A DNA stretch of 64,000 nt from Phenylobacterium sp. (GCF_004299445.1 NZ_SCTC01000037.1:186001-250000), one strand, 5' to 3'; counted from the stretch's first letter, positions 25,578 to 33,958 are shown. Notes: generated by a model not told the origin, from the letters alone. Numbers and translations are program-made.

Positions 25578-25792
25578 CGCGCTACCGGTTCCTCGTTCAC
25601 CTGCGCCATCCGACCTACCGGCTGGTGGTGCGCGAGGACCGGCCGTTCCCCGCGGGCGCGGCCGAGGCCGACTGGCGCGAAAGCCGGGTGCGGGACGAGA
25701 CCGACGTCAATGACCAGGTCGGCGAGGACGTGGCGCGCGACGGCTACAGCCTGTTCCGTATCGGACTGAAGCTCGGCGATTTGCCCGACTGA
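25574..25792 (+). CDS. Small hypothetical protein coupled to amn
   Basis: 72 residues starting at GTG 25574, overlapping the amn stop by four bases. It has a compact acidic/basic sequence (RYRFLVHLRHPTYRLVVREDRPFP then a helix-like acidic region). I do not recognise the family. The overlap argues for a real, co-translated gene. Confidence 0.55.
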   Translation: MTRYRFLVHLRHPTYRLVVREDRPFPAGAAEADWRESRVRDETDVNDQVGEDVARDGYSLFRIGLKLGDLPD

Positions 25793-25856
25793 TCTCCTTA
25801 CCGCCTGCACTGTCGCGCGCAGTGTGACGTATGAGTGGACGCGCCGGACTTGTCAG

Positions 25857-26005
25857 ATCAGCGCGCGCCGCAGGCGCTGTCGTTTTTGACCACGAACCAC
25901 ACGAACCACACGAACATGCACAGGGTTCGCACGGCCTCAACAGCATCAAACTCTGTTCGTGTGGTTCGTGTGGTTCGTGGTCAATCTTATCGGCGCTGAC
26001 GCGGC
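25857..26005. repeat. ACGAACCAC composite hairpin repeat, copy 1
   Basis: Two perfect 31-base inverted arms lie at 25884-25914 and 25952-25982, with a 37-base loop. Each arm is built of nine-base ACGAACCAC-type units. A small GCGCC-GCA-GGCGC hairpin precedes the left arm and the sequence ATCGGCGCTG follows the right one. Both flanks recur around copy 2 at 33.8 kb, so the unit is longer than the hairpin. It occupies most of the 352-base gap between the amn partner and the first phosphatase gene. No coding frame is seen. Confidence 0.75.
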
Positions 26006-26028
26006 ATCGCGGCTGCCAGGTTCGCGCG

Positions 26029-26092
26029 ACCCCTCATCCGAGCCGCTTCGCGGCCCACCTACTCCCGCAGGGGGAGAAGGGCGCGTCTTGAC
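26029..26092. repeat. Intergenic REP-like repeat (CCTCATCC...GGGGGAGAAGG type)
   Basis: The stretch ACCCCTCATCCGAGCCGCTTCGCGGCCCACC followed by CTCCCGCAGGGGGAGAAGGGCGCG (given in pieces) contains two short hairpins, GCCGCTTCGCGGC and CTCCCGCAGGGGGAG. It resembles the dispersed intergenic repeats common in Caulobacterales genomes. It separates copy 1 of the ACGAACCAC repeat from the phosphatase gene. Confidence 0.5.
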
Positions 26093-26144
26093 CTTCCCCT
26101 ACGGCTGTCTCGAAAAATCCGTGGAAGACCGGTATGACGCCGGC

Positions 26145-26918
26145 ATGACCCGCCGCATCCCCTTCGAGGCCATCGACAACTTCCGCGACTTCGGAGATTA
26201 CGCCGCCGGCCAGCGGCGGCTGAAGCGGGGGCTGCTGTATCGCTCGGCCAGCCAGTCGCGCGCCACCGACGCCGATCTGGAGAAGCTGGCCGGCCTGGGA
26301 CTGTCGGTGATCGTCGACCTGCGGCGTGCGAATGAACGCGAGCGCGAGCCGTCGCGCCGCTGGGCCGGCTTTGGCGCCCAGGTGATCGAGAACGACATCG
26401 GCCAGGAGAGCGCCGACGAGTGGGCGACGTTCATCCAGACGTCCGACCTGACCGCGGCCTCGTTCCGCAACTACATGCTCGAGTACTATCGCCACCTGCC
26501 GCACCAGAGGCGGCACATCGACCTCTACCGCCGCTACTTCCGGGCGCTGGTCGAGCACGAGGGGCCGGTCCTGGTGCACTGCGCGGCGGGCAAGGATCGC
26601 ACCGGGATCATCTGCGCGCTGACCCACCACGTGGCGGGCGTGCACGACGACGACATCCGCGAGGACTACCTGCTGACCAACGATCCCGAGCGGCTGGAGC
26701 GCCGGCTGCCCCAGATGCGTGACGTGGTGCGCGAACAGACGGGCCGCACGGCGTCCGACGAGGCCCTGATGGTGGCCATGAGGGTCGAGGCCGAATACCT
26801 GGACATGGCCTTCAAGGTGATGTGCGACGAGCACGGTTCGCTCGATGGCTATCTCGACGACGTGCTGGGCCTGGACGCCGACCTGCGCGGCCGGCTGCAC
26901 GACCGCCTGTTGGCCTAG
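26145..26918 (+). CDS. Tyrosine/dual-specificity protein phosphatase, MptpB-like (copy 1)
   Basis: 257 residues from ATG 26145. Opening FEAIDNFRDFGDYAAGQRRLKRGLLYRSASQS is the conserved N-terminal lid region of the bacterial PF13350 phosphatase family. The P-loop is H145-C146-AAGKD-R152-TG, a C-x5-R signature with the lysine seen in MptpB-type enzymes that act on phosphotyrosine, phosphoserine or phosphoinositides. D58 in VIVDLR belongs to the conserved core. The next gene, its homologue, starts one base after the stop: a tandem duplication. Confidence 0.88.
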   Translation: MTRRIPFEAIDNFRDFGDYAAGQRRLKRGLLYRSASQSRATDADLEKLAGLGLSVIVDLRRANEREREPSRRWAGFGAQVIENDIGQESADEWATFIQTSDLTAASFRNYMLEYYRHLPHQRRHIDLYRRYFRALVEHEGPVLVHCAAGKDRTGIICALTHHVAGVHDDDIREDYLLTNDPERLERRLPQMRDVVREQTGRTASDEALMVAMRVEAEYLDMAFKVMCDEHGSLDGYLDDVLGLDADLRGRLHDRLLA

Positions 26919-27710
26919 ATGACCTCGCCGGCGACCTCGCGTCTGGTTGCGCTGGAGGGCGTCGGCAGTTTCCGGGACTTCGGCGGCTATGAGGCCCGGG
27001 GCGGGCGGCTGAGGCTGGGCCGGCTCTTCCGATCCGCGCACCTGGCGCACGCCAGCGATGCCGACCTCGAGGTTCTGGCGGGCTGCGGGATCCGCGCCGT
27101 GGTGGACCTCCGCCGGGCCGTCGAGCGCGCGGTCGAGCCCTGCCGCCGCTGGAACGGCTTCGGAGCCGAGGTGATCGAGAACGATATCGAGGAAGCGTTT
27201 CTGCATCCCAGCCCGACCCCGAACCAGGGCTTCCCCATGCACCTGGACGTCGAGGCGCATCGGGCCCGCTCACGAGGCTTCTACGCGCGCGCGGCGTATG
27301 AAGCGCGGCACATCGATCTCTTCCGGCGTTACTTCCAGGCCCTCGTCGCCCCCGACGACGGCCCGGTGCTGATCCACTGCGCGTCGGGCAAGGACCGCAC
27401 CGGCCTCCTGGCAGCGCTGACCCACTGGGCCGTCGGCGTGCGTGAGGACGACCTGATGGGCGACTTCCTGGCCACCAATGCGCTGCTGGGTCCGCGCCTG
27501 CCCGGGCTACGGAAGCTGGCCAGCTCGGCGGCCGGTCGCGAGGTGGGCGACGACGAACTCCTGGCGCGGGTGTCAGTGGGCCCGGACTATCTGGAGGCGG
27601 CCTTCGGTTCGATGATTGAGCGCAACGGCTCGGTGGACGGCTACCTGCGCGATGTCCTGGGCCTGGACGCGGGACGGAAGACGGCGCTGATCGATCGTCT
27701 CGTCGCCTGA
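26919..27710 (+). CDS. Tyrosine/dual-specificity protein phosphatase, MptpB-like (copy 2)
   Basis: 263 residues, homologous throughout to copy 1 (GVGSFRDFGGYEARGGRLRLGRLFRSAHLAH; VVDLRRAVE; VIENDIEEAF). The active-site loop is H153-C154-ASGKD-R160-TG. It carries an insertion around residues 94-112 (a proline-rich segment) compared with copy 1. The ATG follows the copy-1 TAG directly, so the two are one transcript. Sequence divergence suggests an old duplication with different substrates. Confidence 0.88.
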   Translation: MTSPATSRLVALEGVGSFRDFGGYEARGGRLRLGRLFRSAHLAHASDADLEVLAGCGIRAVVDLRRAVERAVEPCRRWNGFGAEVIENDIEEAFLHPSPTPNQGFPMHLDVEAHRARSRGFYARAAYEARHIDLFRRYFQALVAPDDGPVLIHCASGKDRTGLLAALTHWAVGVREDDLMGDFLATNALLGPRLPGLRKLASSAAGREVGDDELLARVSVGPDYLEAAFGSMIERNGSVDGYLRDVLGLDAGRKTALIDRLVA

Positions 27711-27755
27711 TCGAAGGTTGCGCCGACAGGCTCACATTCTCTAGAGATCGCCGCC

Positions 27756-28925
27756 ATGCAAAGCTTCCAACCACCGCGCCGGATCCTGATGGGTCCGGGT
27801 CCCTCCGATGTCAGTCCGCGTGTGCTGGCCGCTCTGGCGCGTCCGACGATCGGGCACCTGGATCCCGAGTTCCAGACGTTCATGGAGGACACCAAGGCGG
27901 CGCTGTCGCGACTGTTCAACGCCCCCGACCATGCGTGCATTCCGCTGCCCGCGCCCGGCACCGCCGGTATGGAGGCGGCGATGATGAACCTGCTGGAGCC
28001 CGGCGATCGCTGCGTGGTGGCGGTCAACGGGGCGTTCGGCGGGCGTATGGCCGACATGGCCGGCCGCGCGGGCGCAACCGTGGTGACGGTGGATCACGAC
28101 TGGGGCCAGCCGGTGGACCCGGCGCGGGTCGAGACCGCGCTGGCGGAGGCGCCGACCAAGGTGCTGGCGTTCGTGCATGCCGAGACCTCGACCGGCGCGC
28201 GCAGCGATGCGGCGGCGCTGTGCGGCCTGGCCCGCAAGCACGGCGCGCTGTCGGTGGTGGACTGCGTGACCTCGCTGGGCGGCGTCGCGGTGGACGTGGC
28301 CGCGTGGGACGCCGACTTCGTCTACTCCGGCACCCAGAAGTGCCTGTCGGCGCCGCCCGGACTGTCGCCGGTGGCGATCTCCAAGCGGGCGCAGGCGGCG
28401 ATCACCGGCCGCAAGGAAAAGGTCCGGAACTGGCTCCTCGATTTCAACCTGATCATGGCCTACTGGGGCGGCGACGGCGGGCGGACCTATCACCACACGG
28501 CGCCGATCAACGCCCTCTATGGCCTCCACGAGTCGCTGGTGGCGATCTTCGAGGAGGGCGTGCAGGCGGCCTCGGTGCGTCACGCGCGCATGCACGAGGC
28601 CCTGGCCGCCGGGATCGAGGCGGCGGGGCTCAGGTTCCTGGTCGACGCGAAGTGGCGGCTGCCGCAGCTGAACACGGTGATCGTGCCCGATGGCGTCGAC
28701 GAGGCGGCGGTTCGCGCCCACGTGCTGAAGCGTTGGGACCTCGAACTCGGCGCCGGCCTGGGGCCGCTGAAGGGCAAGGTCTGGCGTATCGGCCTTATGG
28801 GCGCATCGGCCACCCCCTGGCACGTCCGTCTGTGCCTGACCGCGCTGTGCGAGGCGCTGGCGGCGCAGGGCGTGAAGGCCGATGTCGAACAGGCGCTCGC
28901 GGCCGCCGACGCGAAGCTGGGCTAG
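27756..28925 (+). CDS. Class V PLP-dependent aminotransferase (alanine-glyoxylate/serine-glyoxylate type)
   Basis: 389 residues. Starts with ILMGPGPSDVSPRVL, the typical opening of the AGXT/SGAT family. The PLP lysine is in FVYSGTQKCLSAPPGLSPVAIS and the aspartate in SVVDCVTSLGGVAVD. LNTVIVPDGVDEAAVRAHVLKRWDLELGAGLGPLKGKVWRIGLMG is the conserved C-terminus. It should interconvert glyoxylate and glycine using alanine or serine. ATG 27756, 45 bases after phosphatase 2. Confidence 0.9.
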   Translation: MQSFQPPRRILMGPGPSDVSPRVLAALARPTIGHLDPEFQTFMEDTKAALSRLFNAPDHACIPLPAPGTAGMEAAMMNLLEPGDRCVVAVNGAFGGRMADMAGRAGATVVTVDHDWGQPVDPARVETALAEAPTKVLAFVHAETSTGARSDAAALCGLARKHGALSVVDCVTSLGGVAVDVAAWDADFVYSGTQKCLSAPPGLSPVAISKRAQAAITGRKEKVRNWLLDFNLIMAYWGGDGGRTYHHTAPINALYGLHESLVAIFEEGVQAASVRHARMHEALAAGIEAAGLRFLVDAKWRLPQLNTVIVPDGVDEAAVRAHVLKRWDLELGAGLGPLKGKVWRIGLMGASATPWHVRLCLTALCEALAAQGVKADVEQALAAADAKLG

Positions 28926-29025
28926 CACCCGCGGGCATCCGACGCTAGCTAACCGTCGACAACCTACCCTAGGCCGCTACGGTGGTTGCGAAGCCGTCGA
29001 CAGAGCGGCCGGGGGAGAGACGCCA

Positions 29026-30462
29026 GTGACCGACGCCGCCGAGGAAGTCCGCGCGCCTGCGACGGATGGGAAGCTGAACAGGGGCGCGCTGTCGTGGGCG
29101 GTCTTCGAGGGGGGCCGCGACCCCTTCGTCATCCTGATCACGATCTACATCTTCATGCCCTACGTGGCCGGTTCGATGATCGGCGACCCGGTGAAGGGCC
29201 AGGAGATCATCTCCCAGTGGCAGCAGTGGTCCGGCTGGGCCGTGATGGCGACGGCGCCGTTCATCGGCGCCTCGATCGACAAGCTGGGCGGACGCAAGGG
29301 CGGGTTGGCGCTGATCGTCGGTCTGATGATCCCGCTGACGGCGGCGCTGTGGTGGGCCAAGCCCGACGGGACCGGCCTGTCGGTGGCCACCACGATGCTG
29401 TTCGCGATGACCGTGCAGGTGCTCTTCGCCTATAACGAGATCCTGCATAACTCGCTGCTGATCCGGGCGGCGGGGATGCATGCGGCGCACAAGGCCTCAG
29501 GCCTGGCGCTCTCGCTGGGCAACCTGTTCTCGGTGCTGGCGCTGATGTTCACCGCCTGGGCGTTCGCGCTGCCCGGGACGGTGGACTGGGGCTGGGTGCC
29601 CAAGACGCCGCTGTTCGGCCTGGATCCCGCGACCCATGAACCCGAGCGGGTGGTCGCATGGCTGGCGGCCGGCCTTCTGCTGTTCGGGTCGATCCCGCTG
29701 TTCATCTGGACCCCCGACGCGCCGCGCACCGGCACGCCGATCACCCGCGCCTTTGCGCAGGGGGCGGCCGAGCTCTGGCGGATGCTGCGGACGGTCAGCC
29801 ATCACCGCGACGCGGCGGTCTATGTCGGCGCGCGGATGTTCTTCGTGGACGGGATGAACGGTGTGCTGGTCTACGCCGGCGTCTTCGCCGTGGGGGTGAT
29901 GAAGTGGGGCGCGCTCGAGATGCTGGCGTATGGCATCCTGCTCTCGATGTTCGCGGTGCTGGGCGGGTTTGTGGGCCGCTGGCTGGACGCCGCGGTGGGC
30001 CCGAAGAACGCGGTCGCCATCGAGATCGCGATGTCGATGGTGGGGCTGACGGCGTTTCTGGGGATGTCGCCCGACACCATCCTCTTTTTCTGGCCCTACG
30101 ACGCGTCCGCCTATCCTCCCCTTTGGGACGGGCCGGTGTTCCAGACTTGGCCCGACGTGGTCTTCGTGCTGGTGGGCTTCTCGAATGCGATCTTCATCAC
30201 AGCGCAATACGCCTCGAGCCGAACCTTGCTGACCCGCCTGACGCCGCCCGACCAGACGGGGGCGTTCTTCGGGGTCTATGCGCTGTCGGGAGTGGCCACC
30301 GCCTGGCTGGCGCCCACCCTGGTCAACCTGGGCACCCGGGTTTCGGGCACCCAGCAGGGCGGCTTCGCGACCTTGCTGGTGTTGCTGGGCGTGGGACTTC
30401 TGGGATTGGCGTGGGTCCGGGGCGGTGGCAAGACCTGGATCCTGGCGCGTACAGAGTCCTAG
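29026..30462 (+). CDS. Major facilitator superfamily transporter
   Basis: 478 residues from GTG 29026, preceded by GGGGGAGAGA. About twelve hydrophobic segments; the loop DKLGGRKGG after segment 2-3 is the MFS motif A (GxxxDrxGrrk). The general layout resembles the UMF1/Atg22-like subgroup, with an acidic N-terminus and a large periplasmic loop near TILFFWPYDASAYPPLWDG. Substrate unknown. The extended frame starting at 28882 overlaps the aminotransferase and is rejected. Confidence 0.85.
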   Translation: MTDAAEEVRAPATDGKLNRGALSWAVFEGGRDPFVILITIYIFMPYVAGSMIGDPVKGQEIISQWQQWSGWAVMATAPFIGASIDKLGGRKGGLALIVGLMIPLTAALWWAKPDGTGLSVATTMLFAMTVQVLFAYNEILHNSLLIRAAGMHAAHKASGLALSLGNLFSVLALMFTAWAFALPGTVDWGWVPKTPLFGLDPATHEPERVVAWLAAGLLLFGSIPLFIWTPDAPRTGTPITRAFAQGAAELWRMLRTVSHHRDAAVYVGARMFFVDGMNGVLVYAGVFAVGVMKWGALEMLAYGILLSMFAVLGGFVGRWLDAAVGPKNAVAIEIAMSMVGLTAFLGMSPDTILFFWPYDASAYPPLWDGPVFQTWPDVVFVLVGFSNAIFITAQYASSRTLLTRLTPPDQTGAFFGVYALSGVATAWLAPTLVNLGTRVSGTQQGGFATLLVLLGVGLLGLAWVRGGGKTWILARTES

Positions 30463-30668
30463 AATTTTGCAGCGAAGTCAAAGTTTTCGAAGTTATGGTT
30501 TCCGAGCGTTAATTATGAATTTCGAATAATGATGTAGATATTTTAGGCATCTGAATTCATGCCAACTTAAACGCGCCTCGCGACATTGGTCATGTTCTTA
30601 GGGGCGAGCAGGCAATCGAGCTTGAAGCCCCCTCATAGTCTGCTCGCAGAAACCAAGGAGATGACCCC
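30463..30668 (+). promoter_or_regulatory. AT-rich promoter/leader of the Flp pilin gene with an 8-base stem
   Basis: This 206-base stretch is clearly AT-richer than its surroundings and has no gene. It holds a TTAA at 30510-30513, two TTCGAA palindromes, the inverted repeat GGCAT-N8-ATGCC at 30547-30564, and, close to the start codon, GCGAGCAG (30604-30611) with CTGCTCGC (30640-30647). The last stem ends eight bases before the AAGGAG ribosome site. CtrA control is known for Caulobacter pilA, but I see only TTAA half sites here. Confidence 0.45.
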
Positions 30669-30848
30669 ATGTCGAAGTTCGTGACCCGCTTCCTGAAGGA
30701 CGAATCCGGCGCCACCGCCATCGAGTATGGCCTGATCGCCGCCCTGATCGCCGTCGTGCTGGTGGCCTCGCTGCAAGGCGTCGGCACCGCGCTGGAAGGC
30801 GCCTTCGACAAGATCAAGACGGACGTGACCGCCGCGACCGCTTCGTAA
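30669..30848 (+). CDS. Flp-type IVb pilin
   Basis: 59 residues: short basic leader MSKFVTRFLKDESG, then ATAIEYGLIAALIAVVLVASL. Prepilin peptidase should cut after G14, leaving E19 at +5 and Y20, the Flp motif. The single helix then forms the pilus core. RBS AAGGAG is ideal. A strong hairpin terminator follows, then the prepilin-peptidase gene. This is the tight-adherence (Tad/Cpa) pilus subunit used for surface attachment in Caulobacterales. Confidence 0.95.
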   Translation: MSKFVTRFLKDESGATAIEYGLIAALIAVVLVASLQGVGTALEGAFDKIKTDVTAATAS

Positions 30849-30875
30849 GGCGACGCCAGTCAGAGACGACCCGAG

Positions 30876-30905
30876 GGGCCCCGGCGGAAACGCCGGGGCC
30901 CTTTC
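30876..30905 (+). terminator. Intrinsic terminator after the pilin gene
   Basis: GGGCCCCGGCG and CGCCGGGGCCC make an 11-base perfect stem around a GAAA tetraloop, followed by TTTC. It separates abundant pilin mRNA from the peptidase gene; partial read-through probably feeds cpaA. Confidence 0.8.
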
Positions 30906-30974
30906 GGATTCAAGCGTTGCTGCAACGCTCCGTTCATGGGTGGGGGCGAAAATGCCGCCCCAAGAGGTTCGCCC

Positions 30975-31490
30975 ATGCTGTCTTTCGTGGTCCCAGCGCT
31001 CGTCGCCGCCTTCGCAGGCCTGCTGCTGACGGGCGCCATCAAGGACCTGGTCTCGTACACGATCCCCAACTGGATCTCGCTGACCATCATCGGCCTGTTC
31101 CCGGTGACGGCGTTGGCCGCGGGACTGCCGCTCTCGACGATCGGTCTGCACGTGGGCATCGGTGTCGCCGTGCTGGCGGCCGGCATGGCGATGTTCGCCC
31201 TGCGCTGGATCGGCGGGGGCGACGCTAAGATGTTCGCCGCCGCCGCCCTGTGGATGGGCTGGCCCGCGGTGATGGATTTCGTCCTCTGGACGGCCCTGAC
31301 CGGCGGAATGCTGGCCATGGCGCTGATGTCGCTGCGCACCGCCGCCTTCCGCCCGATGGTGATGATTGGCCCGCGCTGGCTGGTGAAACTGTCCGAGCCC
31401 GGTGGGGCTGCCCCCTACGGCGTGGCCATCGCGGCCGGCGCCCTGGTCGCGCTGCCCCAGTCGGCGCTGATGCACGGCGTTGGACTCTAG
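30975..31490 (+). CDS. cpaA: Type IV prepilin peptidase CpaA (A24 family)
   Basis: 171 residues, the short CpaA/TadV form without the methylase domain. Catalytic aspartates are D24 in AIKDLVSYTIPNWIS and D83 in IGGGDAKMF, in hydrophobic membrane surroundings (about five spans). It removes the leader of the adjacent Flp pilin. The frame may start upstream at 30936 but residues before MLSFVVPAL lack conservation. No other cpa/tad genes follow: pepA-like comes next. Confidence 0.93.
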   Translation: MLSFVVPALVAAFAGLLLTGAIKDLVSYTIPNWISLTIIGLFPVTALAAGLPLSTIGLHVGIGVAVLAAGMAMFALRWIGGGDAKMFAAAALWMGWPAVMDFVLWTALTGGMLAMALMSLRTAAFRPMVMIGPRWLVKLSEPGGAAPYGVAIAAGALVALPQSALMHGVGL

Positions 31491-31526
31491 CTTGCGGACT
31501 CACCAGATATCGCGACAGGCTCGTCC

Positions 31527-32909
31527 ATGATGTCGGACGTAATCCTCGAAACCTGGGACGGGCCGGTCACGCCCGTGCACGCGCTGAGCGAGGCCGGCTG
31601 CGCGGCCGCGCTGGACGCTGACGCCTTCGCCGCCGCCCTGGCCAAGTCCGCCGAGTTCAAGGGGAAGGCCGGGCAGGTGCTGCTGGTCCCTGCCGCCGAC
31701 GGGACGCCGGGGCGTGTCCTGATGGGTCTGGGCCCCAATCCGAACGATACGAGCCCCTTTCGGGGTCTGCCCGCAAAGCTCCCCCCGGGTGTCTATCGCA
31801 TCGCCGAATCCCCCGAAGAGATCAGCGCCGACCAGATCGCTCTGGCCTTCGCGCTGGGGAGCTACCGGTTCGATCGCTACAAGCCCGCCAAGGGCGAGAG
31901 GCCCCGGCTGCTCGCCGAGGGCGCCGACGTGGCTGAGGCGCGCCAGATCGCGCACGCCTGCGCCCTGGCCCGCGACATGGTCAACACGCCGGCCAACGAC
32001 ATGGGCCCGCGGCAGATCGAGAGCATCGCCCGCGAGATCGCCGAGCAGCACGCCGCCCAGATCACGGTGATCGAGGGCGAAGGCCTGCTGGAAGCCAACT
32101 ATCCGGCTGTCCACGCCGTCGGCCGGGCGGCCGATCCGCACCGGGCGCCGCGGTTCATCGAGATCAGTTGGGGCGCCAGCGACAAGCCGCTGGTGTGCCT
32201 CGTCGGCAAGGGCGTGGTGTTCGATACCGGCGGTCTCGATATCAAGCCGTCGGCCGGCATGCGCAACATGAAGAAGGACATGGGCGGCGCCGCCCACGCC
32301 CTGGCGTTGGGGCGGATGGTGATGGCCGCCAGGCTGCCGGTGAGACTGTCGGTCCTGCTGCCGGTGGTCGAGAACGCCATCTCGGGCGACGCCATGCGGC
32401 CGGGCGACATCCTGGCCTCGCGCAAGGGCCTGTCGATCGAGGTGGGCAACACCGACGCCGAGGGCCGCCTGATCCTGGCCGACGCCCTGACCCGCGCCTG
32501 CGAGCTGGAGCCGGCGCTGACCATCGACATGGCCACTCTGACCGGGGCTGCGCGCATCGCGCTGGGCCCGCAGCTTCCGCCCTATTTCACCGACGACGAT
32601 GAGCTGGCCGGCCAGATCGAGGCCGCCGCCAGGTCCGAGAACGATCCGGTCTGGCGGCTGCCGCTCTGGAAACCCTATGCCGACGCGCTGGACAGCGACG
32701 TCGCCGAGATCAAGAACGACCCCGACGGCTGGGCGCAGGCCGGATCGGTGACCGCCGCGCTCTTCTTGCAGCGGTTCGCGCCCAAGGGCCCCTGGGTCCA
32801 CCTCGATATCTTCGCCTGGAACCCCCGCGGGCGCCCCGGATTCCCGTCGGGCGGGGAAGCCCAGGCCATCCGCGGCCTCTACCGCATGATCCGCGAGCGT
32901 TTCGCATGA
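31527..32909 (+). CDS. Leucyl aminopeptidase family (M17) protein
   Basis: 460 residues, with MM at the start. M17 signature NTDAEGRLILADAL and metal site LVGKGVVFDTGGLDIKPSAGMRNMKKDMGGAAHAL, including the K and D ligands of the dinuclear zinc/manganese centre. The short N-terminal domain resembles the PepB/YpdE-like branch rather than PepA. It degrades cytoplasmic peptides. The last four bases (ATGA) overlap the start of the NlpC/P60 gene, so the two are coupled, perhaps for murein peptide recycling. Confidence 0.93.
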   Translation: MMSDVILETWDGPVTPVHALSEAGCAAALDADAFAAALAKSAEFKGKAGQVLLVPAADGTPGRVLMGLGPNPNDTSPFRGLPAKLPPGVYRIAESPEEISADQIALAFALGSYRFDRYKPAKGERPRLLAEGADVAEARQIAHACALARDMVNTPANDMGPRQIESIAREIAEQHAAQITVIEGEGLLEANYPAVHAVGRAADPHRAPRFIEISWGASDKPLVCLVGKGVVFDTGGLDIKPSAGMRNMKKDMGGAAHALALGRMVMAARLPVRLSVLLPVVENAISGDAMRPGDILASRKGLSIEVGNTDAEGRLILADALTRACELEPALTIDMATLTGAARIALGPQLPPYFTDDDELAGQIEAAARSENDPVWRLPLWKPYADALDSDVAEIKNDPDGWAQAGSVTAALFLQRFAPKGPWVHLDIFAWNPRGRPGFPSGGEAQAIRGLYRMIRERFA

Positions 32910-33739
32910 AGCACGATCCCCGCATCACCCCCTGGCGCGACGGCATCGCCGCCCGCAGCCTGGAAGGCGTGATCGAAGCCGAGGTCTATCTGGACCCCAA
33001 GGCCATGAGCTGCACGGCCGCCGCCACCGGCATCCGCTCGGCGCCAGACGCCAACGCCGAGCAGATGGACCAGCTGCTGTTCGGCGAGCGGTTCGAGGTG
33101 CTCGAGGAGGAGGGCGCGTGGCTGTTCGGCCAGGCGGCACGCGACGGCTACGTGGGTTTCGTCGAGGCCGCGGCGATGGGCCCGGCCGGCGCGCTGCCGA
33201 CGCATCGCATCTCGGCGCTGCGCACCTACGCGTTCGCTGAGAACAGCATCAAGTCGCGCGCCTCGGGCCCGTATTCGATCAACAGCCTGGTGGCGGTGGA
33301 CGTCGTCGAGGGCAAGCTGGCGAAGGTGGCCGGGGCCGGCTGGATGACGGCCGCGCACCTCGAGCCGATCGGCATGTTCGAGGACGACTGGGCGGCTGTG
33401 GCCGAGCGCTTCGTGGGCGCGCCCTATCTGTGGGGCGGCCGCGAGAGCCTGGGCCTGGACTGCTCAGGGCTCGTACAGCAGGCGTTGTTCGCCTGCGGCC
33501 ATGCCTGCCCCCGCGACACCGACCAGCAGCAGGCGCTGGGCGCGCCGATCGAGGCGGACGCCTTCGGCCGCGGCGACCTGGTGTTCTGGAAGGGCCACGT
33601 GGCAATGGGTGTCGGGGACGGTCAGATCGTCCACGCCAACGGCTATCACATGGCCACCGTGGTCGAGCCTCTCGCTGAAGCCATCACCCGAATCGATGCG
33701 GCCGGTTCCGGCCAGCCGACGGCGTATCGACGGGTCTGA
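32906..33739 (+). CDS. NlpC/P60 (C40) peptidoglycan endopeptidase with SH3 domains
   Basis: 277 residues. Two SH3-like stretches (about 25-95 and 98-155), then the NlpC/P60 domain with YLWGGRESLGLDCSGLVQ (C186), H231 in WKGHVAMGVG and H243 in VHANGYH as the catalytic triad. This layout matches the YkfC-like enzymes that cut between D-glutamate and diamino acid in muropeptides. No signal peptide is seen, so it may act on recycled cytoplasmic peptides, consistent with coupling to an aminopeptidase. Confidence 0.9.
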   Translation: MKHDPRITPWRDGIAARSLEGVIEAEVYLDPKAMSCTAAATGIRSAPDANAEQMDQLLFGERFEVLEEEGAWLFGQAARDGYVGFVEAAAMGPAGALPTHRISALRTYAFAENSIKSRASGPYSINSLVAVDVVEGKLAKVAGAGWMTAAHLEPIGMFEDDWAAVAERFVGAPYLWGGRESLGLDCSGLVQQALFACGHACPRDTDQQQALGAPIEADAFGRGDLVFWKGHVAMGVGDGQIVHANGYHMATVVEPLAEAITRIDAAGSGQPTAYRRV

Positions 33740-33762
33740 CCGGGTAAGGGGCCTCCCGCTCT

Positions 33763-33896
33763 GCGCGTCGCAGGCGTTGTCTTACTGACCACGAACAACA
33801 CGAACGACACGAATGAGGTCTGCCCCGCGCACCACTTCGGAGGGTCGCCCCACGTTCGTGTGGATCGTGGTTCAAAATCGGCGCTGGCGCGCCACC
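33763..33896. repeat. ACGAACCAC composite hairpin repeat, copy 2
   Basis: Left arm TGACCACGAAC plus two more nine-base units at 33786-33813; right arm at 33855-33874 has lost about one unit, so pairing is imperfect. A preceding GCGTC-GCA-GGCGT hairpin and a following ATCGGCGCTG match the flanks of copy 1 (25857-26005), with compensatory G-U-type changes in the small hairpin. Located between the NlpC/P60 gene and the terminator of the cytochrome gene. Confidence 0.65.
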
Positions 33897-33900
33897 GCCC

Positions 33901-33936
33901 CAAAAACGAAAATGGCCGGGACTGAGCCCGGCCATT
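33901..33936 (-). terminator. Intrinsic terminator of the cytochrome c gene
   Basis: On the minus strand AATGGCCGGG and CCCGGCCATT form a 10-base perfect stem with a six-base loop, followed by TTTTCGTTTTTG. A textbook rho-independent terminator, 23 bases past the cytochrome stop codon. Confidence 0.85.
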
Positions 33937-33958
33937 CCGAATTGCGATGCTCGCGAGA

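Noticed and set aside
25884..25982. CRISPR-like array made of the ACGAACCAC units
   Set aside because: The units are only nine bases and directly abutting, with no regular spacers and no cas genes. They are arranged as an inverted pair.
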